Source: a bacterium (GTDB taxonomy: Bacteria; Armatimonadota; Abditibacteriia; Abditibacteriales; Abditibacteriaceae). From it: a stretch of 64,000 bases of DNA. The position numbers were made by a program, and so were the translations under genes. Each line of letters begins with the position of its first letter. Position 1 is the first letter of the stretch. The stretch lies in the NCBI GenBank assembly GCA_004172935.1, contig SDZD01000031.1, positions 1-64,000 on the forward strand, in the 5' to 3' direction. The notes below the pieces were generated by a model. That model worked only from the letters and a program-made list of their open reading frames with translations. It did no database searches and was not told the DNA's origin. This document shows positions 33,262 to 41,614 of the stretch, one piece after another.

Positions 33262-35136
33262 ATGCGCCAAATCTGGAATAAGCTCAGCGCGATGAAACTG
33301 TTGGGCCGCGCCGTAAGGTTGGTCTGGGCCAGTGGCCCCACCTGGATGGTCTCCTCGCTTGCCCTCGTCGTGTGCAGTGCTGTGTTGCCCCTCGTTTCTC
33401 TGTGGTTGCTGGGACGCATCGTTGATTCCATCACACGCGGCGCGGCATTGCCTTTGGGCGCCCCCCGCGAAGCTGCGTGGCACGCTTCGATGCTGTGGAT
33501 TGTCCTGGCGGGTGTAGCTGCACTAATCTCTTCGCTCTGCACGACAGCGACCACCTTCGTTAGCGAAGGACAGGGGTTGGTTGTCGCACGCCGCATGAGC
33601 GCGATGGTGCAACGACAGGCCGCACGCATGGATTTGGAATATTTCGAGAACGCCGAGTTCTTCAACACCCTCCACCGCGCGCAGGAAGAGGCGCCTTTCC
33701 GTCCCACCCGCATCGTCAATGGCCTGACTGGTTTGGGGCAAAACCTCGTATCCCTCTTTGCCATCGGTGCCCTGTTGGTCACGCTTCATCCTATCGTGCC
33801 CTTCGTGTTGCTCATTTCGGTGCTGCCCGGTTTGTTGGTGCGCTTGCGCTTCGTCTCCATTCTGTGGAAGTGGACTCTGCGCAGCACCCCCGTCGAGCGC
33901 CGCGCCAATTACTTCAACTACCTTCTCACCCTCGAACCTTTCGCCAAAGAAGTCCGCCTCTTCGAGATGGCTCCCTTCTTCGGGTCGCGCTTCGATGCCA
34001 TGCGCGCATGGCTGGCTGCTGGCCGCTTGCGCGTAGCGCGCCGCCGTATGATTGCCGATGGTGGGGTTCAACTCTTCGTTGTCGCTCCCACCTTCGCCCT
34101 GCTGGGCTACATCGCTTCACAAACCTTCAATGGCGTGTTGTCGCTCGGTTTGCTGGTGATGTACTTCGGTGCCATTCAGCGCGCGCAGGGCGCCATGCAG
34201 GGCACCCTCGCCGCCATCCTCTCGCTGCACGAAGATACCACTTTCCTTGCGCTGCTGTACCGCTTCCTCGACCTCGAACCCAAATTGGTGGCCCCTGCCA
34301 ACCCCAAAGCCGTGCCCGCGAAATGGCAAGGCGGCTTACAAGTCGAAAACCTATCCTTCGCTTATCCCAACTCCGATAGGCAAGCCCTTTATAACGTCAA
34401 CCTGTCTATTGCCCCCGGCGAAGTGGTCGCGTTGGTCGGCGAAAACGGTTCGGGCAAAACCACCCTCGTCAAATTGCTTTGCCGCCTCTACGACCCCGAT
34501 TCGGGCAGCATCTCGCTCGATGGCATCGACGCCCGCGACTGCGCCCCCGAAGAGTGGCGCCACGGCATCTCGGCGGTTTTTCAGGATTACAACCACTATT
34601 CGCTCACCCTCGCCGAAAACATCTGGCTCGGCGATTTGCGTATGCCCGCCACCGAAGCCGATACCTCCATTGTTTCGCCCGAACACCACGAGCAAATGGC
34701 CCCCTCAACACGCAGCGCCGTCGAAGAAGCCGCCATCCGAGCGGGCGTCGAGCGCTTCGCTACCCGCCTTCCCAATGGTCTCGACACCCTGTTAGGCCGC
34801 GACTTCGATGGTGGCGAAGAACTCTCCATCGGCCAGTGGCAAAAAATCGCCCTCGCCCGCGCCTTCCTGCGCCCCTCGCAACTGCTCCTCCTCGACGAAC
34901 CTTCCAGCGCCCTCGACCCCCGCGCTGAAGCCGAACTCTTCGACTCCTTCCGCGAACTGGTTCAAGGCCGCGCTGCATTGCTCATCTCGCACCGCCTCTC
35001 CACCGTCCGCCTCGCCGACACAATCTACGTTCTCGATAAAGGCGTCATAGTGGCGCGAGGCACCCACGACGAACTCATCGCCCAGGGCGGCCTCTACGCC
35101 CAACTCTTCGAGACCCAAGCCCAATCCTACCGCTAA
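33262..35136 (+). CDS. ABC transporter, fused membrane and ATPase domains (lasso D exporter candidate)
   Basis: Half-size ABC exporter of 624 residues that should function as a homodimer. The membrane domain (about 10-330) has roughly six helices (LALVVCSAVLPLVSLWLLGRIVD, LFAIGALLVTLHPIVPFVLLI, LFVVAPTFALLGYIA). The ATPase domain has Walker A GENGSGKTT (about 393-401), FQDYNHYSLTLAENI, signature LSIGQWQKIALARAF and Walker B LLLLDEPSSALD. There is no C39 peptidase domain, consistent with a lasso exporter since the B proteins remove the leader. The only gene between it and the lasso kinase is the P450. Export and self-immunity for the lasso peptide is the best guess. Confidence 0.88.
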   Translation: MRQIWNKLSAMKLLGRAVRLVWASGPTWMVSSLALVVCSAVLPLVSLWLLGRIVDSITRGAALPLGAPREAAWHASMLWIVLAGVAALISSLCTTATTFVSEGQGLVVARRMSAMVQRQAARMDLEYFENAEFFNTLHRAQEEAPFRPTRIVNGLTGLGQNLVSLFAIGALLVTLHPIVPFVLLISVLPGLLVRLRFVSILWKWTLRSTPVERRANYFNYLLTLEPFAKEVRLFEMAPFFGSRFDAMRAWLAAGRLRVARRRMIADGGVQLFVVAPTFALLGYIASQTFNGVLSLGLLVMYFGAIQRAQGAMQGTLAAILSLHEDTTFLALLYRFLDLEPKLVAPANPKAVPAKWQGGLQVENLSFAYPNSDRQALYNVNLSIAPGEVVALVGENGSGKTTLVKLLCRLYDPDSGSISLDGIDARDCAPEEWRHGISAVFQDYNHYSLTLAENIWLGDLRMPATEADTSIVSPEHHEQMAPSTRSAVEEAAIRAGVERFATRLPNGLDTLLGRDFDGGEELSIGQWQKIALARAFLRPSQLLLLDEPSSALDPRAEAELFDSFRELVQGRAALLISHRLSTVRLADTIYVLDKGVIVARGTHDELIAQGGLYAQLFETQAQSYR

Positions 35137-35241
35137 AGCCGCCAGTTTTACTTGAATTGCTCCAGGTGTAATCTTCCCAGAAGCGTTATGCGGCTCATAA
35201 TTTACTAGGGTGTATATAAAGTAGATCCCAAGGTATTCTCA

Positions 35242-35526
35242 ATGGCATATTTAGAAAATAACGTGTTGAAATTGGATGATGGGGAACTTGAGGCTCTTCT
35301 TGCTGCGCTTATTGAAACTGAGGAAATAGATTTCGGTGAATGTGTTGGTGAAGTCCATCATGAGTGGCTTGAGAAGTTCGCACGACAGGCGTTCGAGGCA
35401 ATAGGCCGTGAGTTCACGTGGGAATTCAAAGTAGATGAGGTCGTTGAAAAGGCTGTTTTCAAGACGATAGATGAGCACTTTGGAGTTGTATCTATCAAAG
35501 ATAATGAGCAACTTGAGCAAAGTTGA
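35242..35526 (+). CDS. Small acidic protein, function unknown
   Basis: A 94-residue, Glu/Asp-rich protein (MAYLENNVLKLDDGELEALLAALIETEEIDF...) with no motif I recognise; it looks mainly helical. AAGGT lies 10 bases upstream of the ATG. Its base composition is clearly more AT-rich than the neighbouring genes, suggesting separate origin. It sits immediately downstream of the exporter, so an immunity or toxin-neutralising role is conceivable but unsupported. Confidence 0.65.
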   Translation: MAYLENNVLKLDDGELEALLAALIETEEIDFGECVGEVHHEWLEKFARQAFEAIGREFTWEFKVDEVVEKAVFKTIDEHFGVVSIKDNEQLEQS

Positions 35527-35635
35527 ATTGCGTCGCCTTGAAGGCGAAGTCGCACCCGTTTTAAAAGTTAAAGCTATGCCCGCTCATTAAAACCGCCCCG
35601 CCAAATTAATTTTTATTGAGAGTCGGGCAGTTTAG

Positions 35636-36115
35636 TTATCTTGTGGTGACTGTAACTTCCCCCTCCAACCACTTTTGCGGCCAAAACTCGCGGGGCATAG
35701 AGAGGCGCAGTTCGAGCTTTTCGTGGGTACTTAGTTCGGGGAGTGTTGAGAAGATTATCTCATCCTCAAAGCCGAGACGATAGAATGCACGCGCTATCAG
35801 GTGGTCATAGGCCAAGTAAGAGAAAAACTCCCATTGCTTTTTTTCATTGGGGTCTAAGAAAGGGACAACAAAGTAGAGGTTGCTTGATCCCAAATATTCT
35901 GAATCCTCATACACTCGCTGCCCAATGGAAAGGCGATGCCAATCACCGTTGCAGGTAACTTCCAGTTCAAATAAAAGCTCACCTTTTTCAGCGTAAAATC
36001 CAATGCGCTCTTCATCCTTCCAGGCAGACGGAAGAAGCAATTCCACTTCAAACGCAGCGGCCACACGCCGGAGTAGATCCTCGAACTGGGGAAATTTTAA
36101 AATTTCAAATTCCAT
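35636..36115 (-). CDS. Protein of unknown function, second gene of a two-gene unit
   Basis: A 159-residue acidic protein rich in Glu, Phe and Leu (starts MEFEILKFPQFEDLLRRVAAAFEVELLLPS). It has alternating strands and helices like small immunity or SUKH-type folds, but no diagnostic motif. Its start overlaps the end of the upstream gene on the same strand by 19 bases, so the two are translationally coupled. Base composition is lower in GC than the bulk of the window. Confidence 0.7.
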   Translation of the reverse strand: MEFEILKFPQFEDLLRRVAAAFEVELLLPSAWKDEERIGFYAEKGELLFELEVTCNGDWHRLSIGQRVYEDSEYLGSSNLYFVVPFLDPNEKKQWEFFSYLAYDHLIARAFYRLGFEDEIIFSTLPELSTHEKLELRLSMPREFWPQKWLEGEVTVTTR

Positions 36116-36525
36116 GCTTCGATCTCCTCGCGGCTAAAGCCCTGCATCCACTCCGCTTTCTCATGGGCGCTGGCTTCGATTGGGCAACCGGAAAGCCAGC
36201 AATTGCGGCGGAAAGTGTCTGTCCATTGGGCAGTAAATTGAGGAAGAAGTACATCCCACTGCTCCGGTTTGATACGCGCCCCCTCAGCGTAATTGCTCAT
36301 GATCCTCCCTCGTGAACACTCCATCTCGCATCCTTTCCAATGCATTGCAGCATAAGGCACCTCACTCTCTCGAATGTTAAAGCCAAAATCGACACTAGGG
36401 CTTATCTCACCACCAAAAGAGAAGACCTTATCTCGGATATAAGAGAGACCATGCCGTGGTACTTGTTTGGGCTTCCAAACCCGCGTCAACCTCGCTACCC
36501 ACACCTCCGCTTCCTGCTCTGTCAT
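36097..36525 (-). CDS. Protein of unknown function, first gene of a two-gene unit
   Basis: A 142-residue protein from ATG 36525 (MTEQEAEVWVARLTRVWKP...); the frame is open to 36567, but the shorter form starts in a more natural way. It has several Trp and Cys residues (MHWKGCEMECSRGR, NCWLSGCP) and an acidic C-terminus ending EEIEAWNLKF. No family is recognised. It overlaps the 35636-36115 gene by 19 bases. Operator-like palindromes lie about 320 bases upstream. Confidence 0.65.
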   Translation of the reverse strand: MTEQEAEVWVARLTRVWKPKQVPRHGLSYIRDKVFSFGGEISPSVDFGFNIRESEVPYAAMHWKGCEMECSRGRIMSNYAEGARIKPEQWDVLLPQFTAQWTDTFRRNCWLSGCPIEASAHEKAEWMQGFSREEIEAWNLKF

Positions 36526-36936
36526 ATTCGTCCAGTTTGCGGCACAGCTCACTTGCAAGGGGCACAAATCTAAAAACCGGATATGACGGGCTTCTGCACC
36601 CCGATTTTCTACAACGCGCTAAGGTAATTTAAATTTCGTTCCCATTGTCGCCCCCTCATCTCCCCTGACCGGGAAGCAGGTAGTAGATTTCTTAGCTCAT
36701 ACCTCTCCCCTCGAAACTTGCTGAAATCATAAAAATTGGTTAAACTGACACCAATGAAAATAAGGGGCAGGATAGCTTCTCTTCTGGAGTGCCCTCTGTG
36801 TCTCTGTGGTGATTTTCTCAATAAGCCCCCAAAGATTGAATAAAGATTGATTAATCAATCTTTGACCCCACTTCCACGCTCAGAAATTCCCAAAATCACC
36901 CAATTAATCAATCTCTCAAATTGATTAAAGGCCTCA
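36526..36936. repeat. AT-rich intergenic region with TTGATTAA palindromes and a dispersed-repeat fragment
   Basis: It holds no credible gene. A perfect 22-bp palindrome centred on TTGATTAATCAA lies at 36842-36863, and a second pair TTAATCAAT...ATTGATTAA at about 36904-36928, so the same ATTGATTAA half-site occurs four times. The stretch at about 36788-36815 reads GTGCCCTCTGTGTCTCTGTG then GTGATTTT, a short sequence that I recall recurring in intergenic DNA of many phyla. The palindromes look like binding sites for a dimeric regulator. Confidence 0.6.
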
Positions 36937-36988
36937 GAGAATTGAAAAACCCCCGAAAATCATTGATTCCGAGGGCTTTTCAATTCTC
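36937..36988 (-). terminator. Terminator of the capsule/EPS operon on the minus strand
   Basis: A 19-bp imperfect stem (36937-36955 with 36970-36988, two mismatches) lies ten bases past the stop of the Wzc-like gene. Read on the minus strand, its 3' arm contains CGGGGG followed by TTTTT, as in a rho-independent terminator. Confidence 0.8.
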
Positions 36989-36998
36989 ATTAAAGAGC

Positions 36999-39251
36999 CT
37001 ATTTCCCTTCGGGGGTGAACTGCATATTCCAGTCGGCGACTTCTCCGCTGCGCACTCGGCTCAGCACGACGCCCAGCAGGAACGCTCCCGACAGCCGCAG
37101 CATCGAGCGCGCGCGCTGCACTTCGTCGCGCGGTGTTTTCTCTGCCGAAACCAGAACCACCGCATCCGCCAGATGGGCCAGCAACTGGGCATCGGCCAGC
37201 GAGGTGGCGGGAGGGCCATCGACCACGATAACGTCGAAGTATTTCTTCAACAGCGTCATGTTCTTGGTGTGCGTCGCGCCCTGCAATTTGCTCATCAAAA
37301 CGCCCATGCCGTCACTGGCGTTCTGCCCCGGTGTCAGCAAATAAAGGTTGTTCACTGTCGTCGGGCGAATCGCTTCGGAAAGCGGCATCTGGTCGCGTAG
37401 CACCTGAGCATAACCCGGTGAAAGCGGCACGCCAAAGTTGCGATGCTGGGTCGGATTCCAGAAATCCGCGTCAATCAACAGTGTCTCGCGCCCACCGTAA
37501 GCCATCGCGACAGCGATGTTGGCGGCACTGGTCGCTTTGCCTTCGCTTTCCAGCGCGCTGGAAAACAAAATCGAGCGAACGCCCGCGCTCTGCGCCAATG
37601 CCAGAATATTGCTCTGCGCCAGGTAGCACGCCTCGATGCTTTGTGTTTTCGCGCGCGGGTTGCCCTTGTGGTTTGATGGCGTGGCTCGGAAGAAGGCATC
37701 CGATTCGTTAGAGGCAGGCAGGGCGCCCAAAACGGGCGCGTTCCACAGTGCTTCGGGGTCGGGAGTAGCGCGTACCGAGCGGTCGAGCCTATCCAGAAGT
37801 ATGGCCGTCACGAGGCCAATGCCCAATGCCCCGATCATCGCGACCAACAGCGCGCGCAGGCGCTGCATGGTCTGACTTGAGGAGCTATAGGGCGTATATA
37901 GAACTTTGGGCGCCTGAACTATCGTGTCGCGCGCCAAATCCAACTGGTTCAGTCGCTCGGTTGCTGCGCGGTAGGCAGTTTCCAGCACGGTAATGCGCTC
38001 ATCCAAACGGTCTTGCTGCTGTTCGAGGCCCGGCAGTTTCTGGGCTGTCGTGCGTGCCTGACGAAGTGACGCTTCGAGTTGAGCGATTCGGGCATTCGAA
38101 GTCGAACGGATTTCGTTTTCGCGTGTGCTAATGGCCCCTTGTGCGGCGTTCACTTCGGCTTGCGCAGCGCGCGCCCTATCCGAATCGGGGAAGAAGTCCC
38201 TCGTCACGGTTTGATACGCGGTCTGCGCGGTGCGAAGGCGCTCTTGCAACTGGGCCAGAGACGCATCCGCTGCTAACGCGGCCCCTGCTTCGCCGCGCGC
38301 GGTATCGAGCGCATTTTGCAGCTGAGTGATGTTCTGTTCTGTGGTCGTTTGAGCGATACGAGCATCGCTCACGCCCGAATTGACCTTCAAATTGGCTCTT
38401 TGCTGGCGGGCTTGTTCCAGCTGCCCACTTACTCTCGCCACGCGCTCCCGCGTGCGCCGCAAACTATCTCTGCGGCTTTGAGTCGAGCTATTGAGCGTAT
38501 AGCGCGTGTAGGCGTTCACGACTTCAAGTGCCAGTCGCTCTGAGGATTCGGGGTCCATTGACGGCACCGAAATACTCACCAGACTGCCTGTTCCGTCCGG
38601 CGAGGCCGAACTCGCTGCCACAGGCGGCGAGAACTTCGCGCCCGATGTGTCCTTCGGGTCGGGCGCCCAACCCCAGCCCCTCAGTTGAAGGTTGCGGGGG
38701 ACACGCAGAAAGGCGTCGGCTGTTAAATCTTCGGAGCCGATGAGGGCAAGTTGCGCCGCCGTGTCATATGACGTTCCAGAGTCATCGAGTGCACTGGCGC
38801 CGCGAGGTGGCAGCAACAGTTCTGTCTGCGCCGTATAAGTGATTTGTTTGGGGCGCAACTTCATGCCCAGCCCTACAAAGGCTAGTGCCGTGATTGCCAG
38901 TGCCGGGAGCCAGCGCCGCTTTAGTGCGAAGCGTAGCGAACCCCGCGATGGCGGTTTGGAAGCGGGAGCCGAATTTTCGTTGGTCAGCAGCGAAACGAGC
39001 TGAGCATAAAACTCGCGAATCGAGGCATCGTCGGCCAGATCGAGCGAAGCGTTTTTCCCGGCTTCCCCGTTTTTGGCAGTTGTGTCCTCGTCGTCGGGAT
39101 GTCCCTCGAAAAGCGCGAGCGGAGCGCGCGCATCGTGTTCGGGCGCCTCTCCCGCAACCGGAGTCGGGATGAGGGCGCCATTGGGCGGCGGCGCGGCAGC
39201 CATAGGCGCTTCTTCAGATGAGGAATTAGTCGAATGCGACGAGGAAAGCAT
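36999..39251 (-). CDS. Wzc-like polysaccharide co-polymerase with degenerate BY-kinase domain
   Basis: Inner-membrane chain-length/export regulator of 750 residues. After a Pro/Ala-rich N-terminal region (about 1-100) come TM1 (WLPALAITALAFVGLGMKL), a periplasmic Wzz domain with long coiled coils (about 240-450), TM2 (ALLVAMIGALGIGLVTAILL) and a cytoplasmic ATPase-like domain (about 560-740). The Walker A reads ALESEGKAT, with Ala where BY-kinases have the Mg-binding Ser/Thr. Walker A' LLIDADFWNP and Walker B VIVVDGPP are kept. No Tyr cluster is present at the C-terminus. It is encoded downstream of the Wza-like and GT4 genes as one minus-strand operon. Confidence 0.92.
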   Translation of the reverse strand: MLSSSHSTNSSSEEAPMAAAPPPNGALIPTPVAGEAPEHDARAPLALFEGHPDDEDTTAKNGEAGKNASLDLADDASIREFYAQLVSLLTNENSAPASKPPSRGSLRFALKRRWLPALAITALAFVGLGMKLRPKQITYTAQTELLLPPRGASALDDSGTSYDTAAQLALIGSEDLTADAFLRVPRNLQLRGWGWAPDPKDTSGAKFSPPVAASSASPDGTGSLVSISVPSMDPESSERLALEVVNAYTRYTLNSSTQSRRDSLRRTRERVARVSGQLEQARQQRANLKVNSGVSDARIAQTTTEQNITQLQNALDTARGEAGAALAADASLAQLQERLRTAQTAYQTVTRDFFPDSDRARAAQAEVNAAQGAISTRENEIRSTSNARIAQLEASLRQARTTAQKLPGLEQQQDRLDERITVLETAYRAATERLNQLDLARDTIVQAPKVLYTPYSSSSQTMQRLRALLVAMIGALGIGLVTAILLDRLDRSVRATPDPEALWNAPVLGALPASNESDAFFRATPSNHKGNPRAKTQSIEACYLAQSNILALAQSAGVRSILFSSALESEGKATSAANIAVAMAYGGRETLLIDADFWNPTQHRNFGVPLSPGYAQVLRDQMPLSEAIRPTTVNNLYLLTPGQNASDGMGVLMSKLQGATHTKNMTLLKKYFDVIVVDGPPATSLADAQLLAHLADAVVLVSAEKTPRDEVQRARSMLRLSGAFLLGVVLSRVRSGEVADWNMQFTPEGK

Positions 39252-39330
39252 GGTTTAAAACGAATGCGCTACCAACCAAGTGAAAACGAAATGGTTCGTG
39301 GAGCCAAGGATTTTTCGTGAGATTATTAGT

Positions 39331-39367
39331 GGCGTTCTTCGCTTAGTACAATCAAGCAAAGAACGCC
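39331..39367 (-). other. Intercistronic hairpin between wza-like and wzc-like genes
   Basis: GGCGTTCTT (39331-39339) pairs perfectly with AAGAACGCC (39359-39367), and an inner GCTT/AAGC stem continues it after one mismatch. It lies between the two genes without a U-tract, so it more likely blocks 3' decay or tunes relative expression than ends transcription. Confidence 0.6.
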
Positions 39368-39381
39368 TATTGAAGAAACGC

Positions 39382-41520
39382 TTAAAACAAGAATTGGAAC
39401 AGGCTGAGTGGCGCCAGAGTTTCCAGCAGTCCTTTCTTATTTTTGGCTGGCTCGGCAAAGATGACATCGCGGGGCGAAAGCGCGAAATTGGCCTGGCGTC
39501 CGTTGCGTATATCATCCAAATTAATTTTGCGACGATTAGGCGATTTCGGGTCGATTTTCCCGTTCGCATCTGCGTGCAAAATGTAAATGTTTTTCACGCC
39601 GGGGCTGGGCTGTGCCTGCGCCATCAAATCGAGAAACGTCAGTTGCCCGCGTTCAGGAATGGCGAAGTAACCTGTCTTCGCGAAGGCTTCGACAGTGAGC
39701 ACCCGATTGGAATTGGTCGGCACGTTCACTACGTCGCCCGCCTGAAGCGTAAAGGCCAAAGGCTGCGCGTTTTTCACTGCGTCGTAGGCATCCACCGTCT
39801 GAATTTGTCCCTTTCGGGTTACGGTGATGCGTGTCAGAGCCGCTTCGGGGTTCGGACCACCCGCGCGGGTGATGACTTGAGAAAGCCCCTCGCCGGGCAG
39901 AATTTGAAACGAACCGGGAGTCTTGACTTCGCCCGAAACGAAAACCGTTTGGTCTTCGCCGCGCGCCACGTTCACGATGTCACCCTCGCGTAAAACGAGG
40001 TTGGTCGAAACGTCGGTCAATCCCACTATACCCGCCGCGTTCGCCGAGTAGACGCGCTGTGAACCATTGTTTTCGCGCCGCAACACATTGAGGCGTGCTC
40101 CCTGAACTGAGATGCCTTGCGAAATGCCGCCCGCGCCCAGGAGCGCCTCGAAAATTGTGCCGCCGGGCTTGATACGTATTGGCCCCGGTCGCACGACTTC
40201 GCCCGCCACCGAAACGCTGAGGGTTTCGGGTTCGCGCAACTGAACGATGTCGCCGTTTTGAAGCCGTACATTGGCGCTCGAATCACTGGACAGCAGCAAT
40301 GCGGGCACATCGAGCGGCAGGGTCTGGTCGCCGCGCCGCACGGCGGCGCGCAAATCTCCCGGCGCCCGCGTCAGTGGCCCGGCAAGTGTCAGCAGTTCCA
40401 GCACTCCGGCTCCCGGTGCCAGTTGGAACGAGCCTGTTTTTGTGGCCGCCCCATCGAGATAAACCGTGATGGGCCGCACCAGACGGATTGAAATAAAGTC
40501 GCCCGCCTTCAAGGGAATGTTTTCTGCTCCCGCGATGTCGCTGGTCGCGGCCTCGACATCCAACGAGCGCCGCCCGCCCGCGCGCTGAAGCGTCGCGACA
40601 TACGATGTCGGCACCGTTGGGTTGTTTTGTATCGGCGGCGCGATAGCCACTGGGGCTGGATTCCCCCCACCAATCGCGAAGGGATTGCCGCCCGTTACTC
40701 CGCGTCCTGCCGCACCCGTTCCGCTGGCGGGGGCCACTCCTGTACCTGTGCCCGAACTGGAATCGTTGGGAGTACGAAGCCCCCCTGCTTTGCTAATCAA
40801 GTCGCTCAAGCGAGGATTGAGGCCGATTTCCAGTCCTTCGCCTTTTGGTCGGCTGTGCAGTTCGTAGGTGCCGGGGCGTTCAACGTCTCCTTGAATGGTA
40901 ATTTTGCCCGCCGCCACCGCGCGCACCGCGATAGAGTCGCCCGCCCGCAAACGAATGTCGGCTGTCGAACCGGGCCGACTGGCCGCGCCTGTCAAATCGA
41001 GCGCGAAACGCGCATTACCGCGCACCAGAGTCGCGCGCAGCTCTTCTAATCGTTCGCTTAGCCCCGCTTCCGCCAGTAAATCGCTCAGGCGTTCGCCTTC
41101 GCGCACCGAGAAGTTGCCTCCACGTGGCACATCGCCCGCCAACACGACGTTTCCAACTATACCTGTGCGAAACGATGTGATTGCAACCGCCACCTGAGGG
41201 CTACGCAGCCGAACCTGAGCGATGAGTTTTTGGCGAATTTCGGCTTGTACCGAAGCCCGCGTGCGTCCCGTTAGCCGAATTGTGCCGAGACGGGGCAACG
41301 AAACCACGCCATCGGGGGGAATGGTGATGCTGTTCTCGCTAAATTCGGGAAATCCTGCGACTGTTACGCTCAAGACATCGCCGGGGCCAAGCAGGTACTT
41401 ATCCGAACGCGGCACTGCCTGAGTGCCAGCGTTGTTTTGTGCCTGTACTGGTGCCCACGAAACGCAAAGCGTTGAAATCAACAGCGCACAAGGGAAAGCT
41501 AAAAGACGAACGGGTTTCAT
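39382..41520 (-). CDS. Wza-like polysaccharide export protein with multiple SLBB domains
   Basis: Exported outer-envelope component that forms or feeds the polysaccharide channel, 712 residues. ATG 41520 gives a signal peptide (MKPVRLLAFPCALLISTLCVSWAPVQA); the frame is open to 41604. The Poly_export domain (YLLGPGDVLSVTVAGFPEF...DGVVSLPRLGTIRLTGRT, about 40-130) is followed by about six SLBB-type repeats, e.g. VVLAGDVPRGGNFSV, ITIQGDVERPGTYEL, VYLDGAATKTGSFQL, VSVAGEVVRPGPIRI, VFVSGEVKTPGSFQI, ending near YFAIPERGQLTFLDL. No lipobox is present. Standard Wza has about two SLBB, so this is an expanded version. It precedes the wzc-like gene. Confidence 0.92.
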   Translation of the reverse strand: MKPVRLLAFPCALLISTLCVSWAPVQAQNNAGTQAVPRSDKYLLGPGDVLSVTVAGFPEFSENSITIPPDGVVSLPRLGTIRLTGRTRASVQAEIRQKLIAQVRLRSPQVAVAITSFRTGIVGNVVLAGDVPRGGNFSVREGERLSDLLAEAGLSERLEELRATLVRGNARFALDLTGAASRPGSTADIRLRAGDSIAVRAVAAGKITIQGDVERPGTYELHSRPKGEGLEIGLNPRLSDLISKAGGLRTPNDSSSGTGTGVAPASGTGAAGRGVTGGNPFAIGGGNPAPVAIAPPIQNNPTVPTSYVATLQRAGGRRSLDVEAATSDIAGAENIPLKAGDFISIRLVRPITVYLDGAATKTGSFQLAPGAGVLELLTLAGPLTRAPGDLRAAVRRGDQTLPLDVPALLLSSDSSANVRLQNGDIVQLREPETLSVSVAGEVVRPGPIRIKPGGTIFEALLGAGGISQGISVQGARLNVLRRENNGSQRVYSANAAGIVGLTDVSTNLVLREGDIVNVARGEDQTVFVSGEVKTPGSFQILPGEGLSQVITRAGGPNPEAALTRITVTRKGQIQTVDAYDAVKNAQPLAFTLQAGDVVNVPTNSNRVLTVEAFAKTGYFAIPERGQLTFLDLMAQAQPSPGVKNIYILHADANGKIDPKSPNRRKINLDDIRNGRQANFALSPRDVIFAEPAKNKKGLLETLAPLSLFQFLF

Positions 41521-41614
41521 CAACTGCGTCTTAGTGTCTCGTAAACGCCCCACCATTTCCTTTCGTGCGTGTTTCTCACGCAAAGTTAAGGCGCAAAATG
41601 TCATGTTATGCTGC

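Noticed and set aside
36609..36821. 70-codon minus-strand ORF with SPQRHRGH
   Set aside because: It is the spurious translation of a dispersed repeat, not a gene.
36842..36928. CRISPR-like repeated ATTGATTAA units
   Set aside because: There are only four half-sites in inverted arrangement, with no regular spacers, so they fit operator sites and not a CRISPR array.
39280..39993. 237-codon plus-strand ORF opposite the wza-like gene
   Set aside because: It is antisense to the conserved SLBB coding frame and starts in the intercistronic hairpin region.
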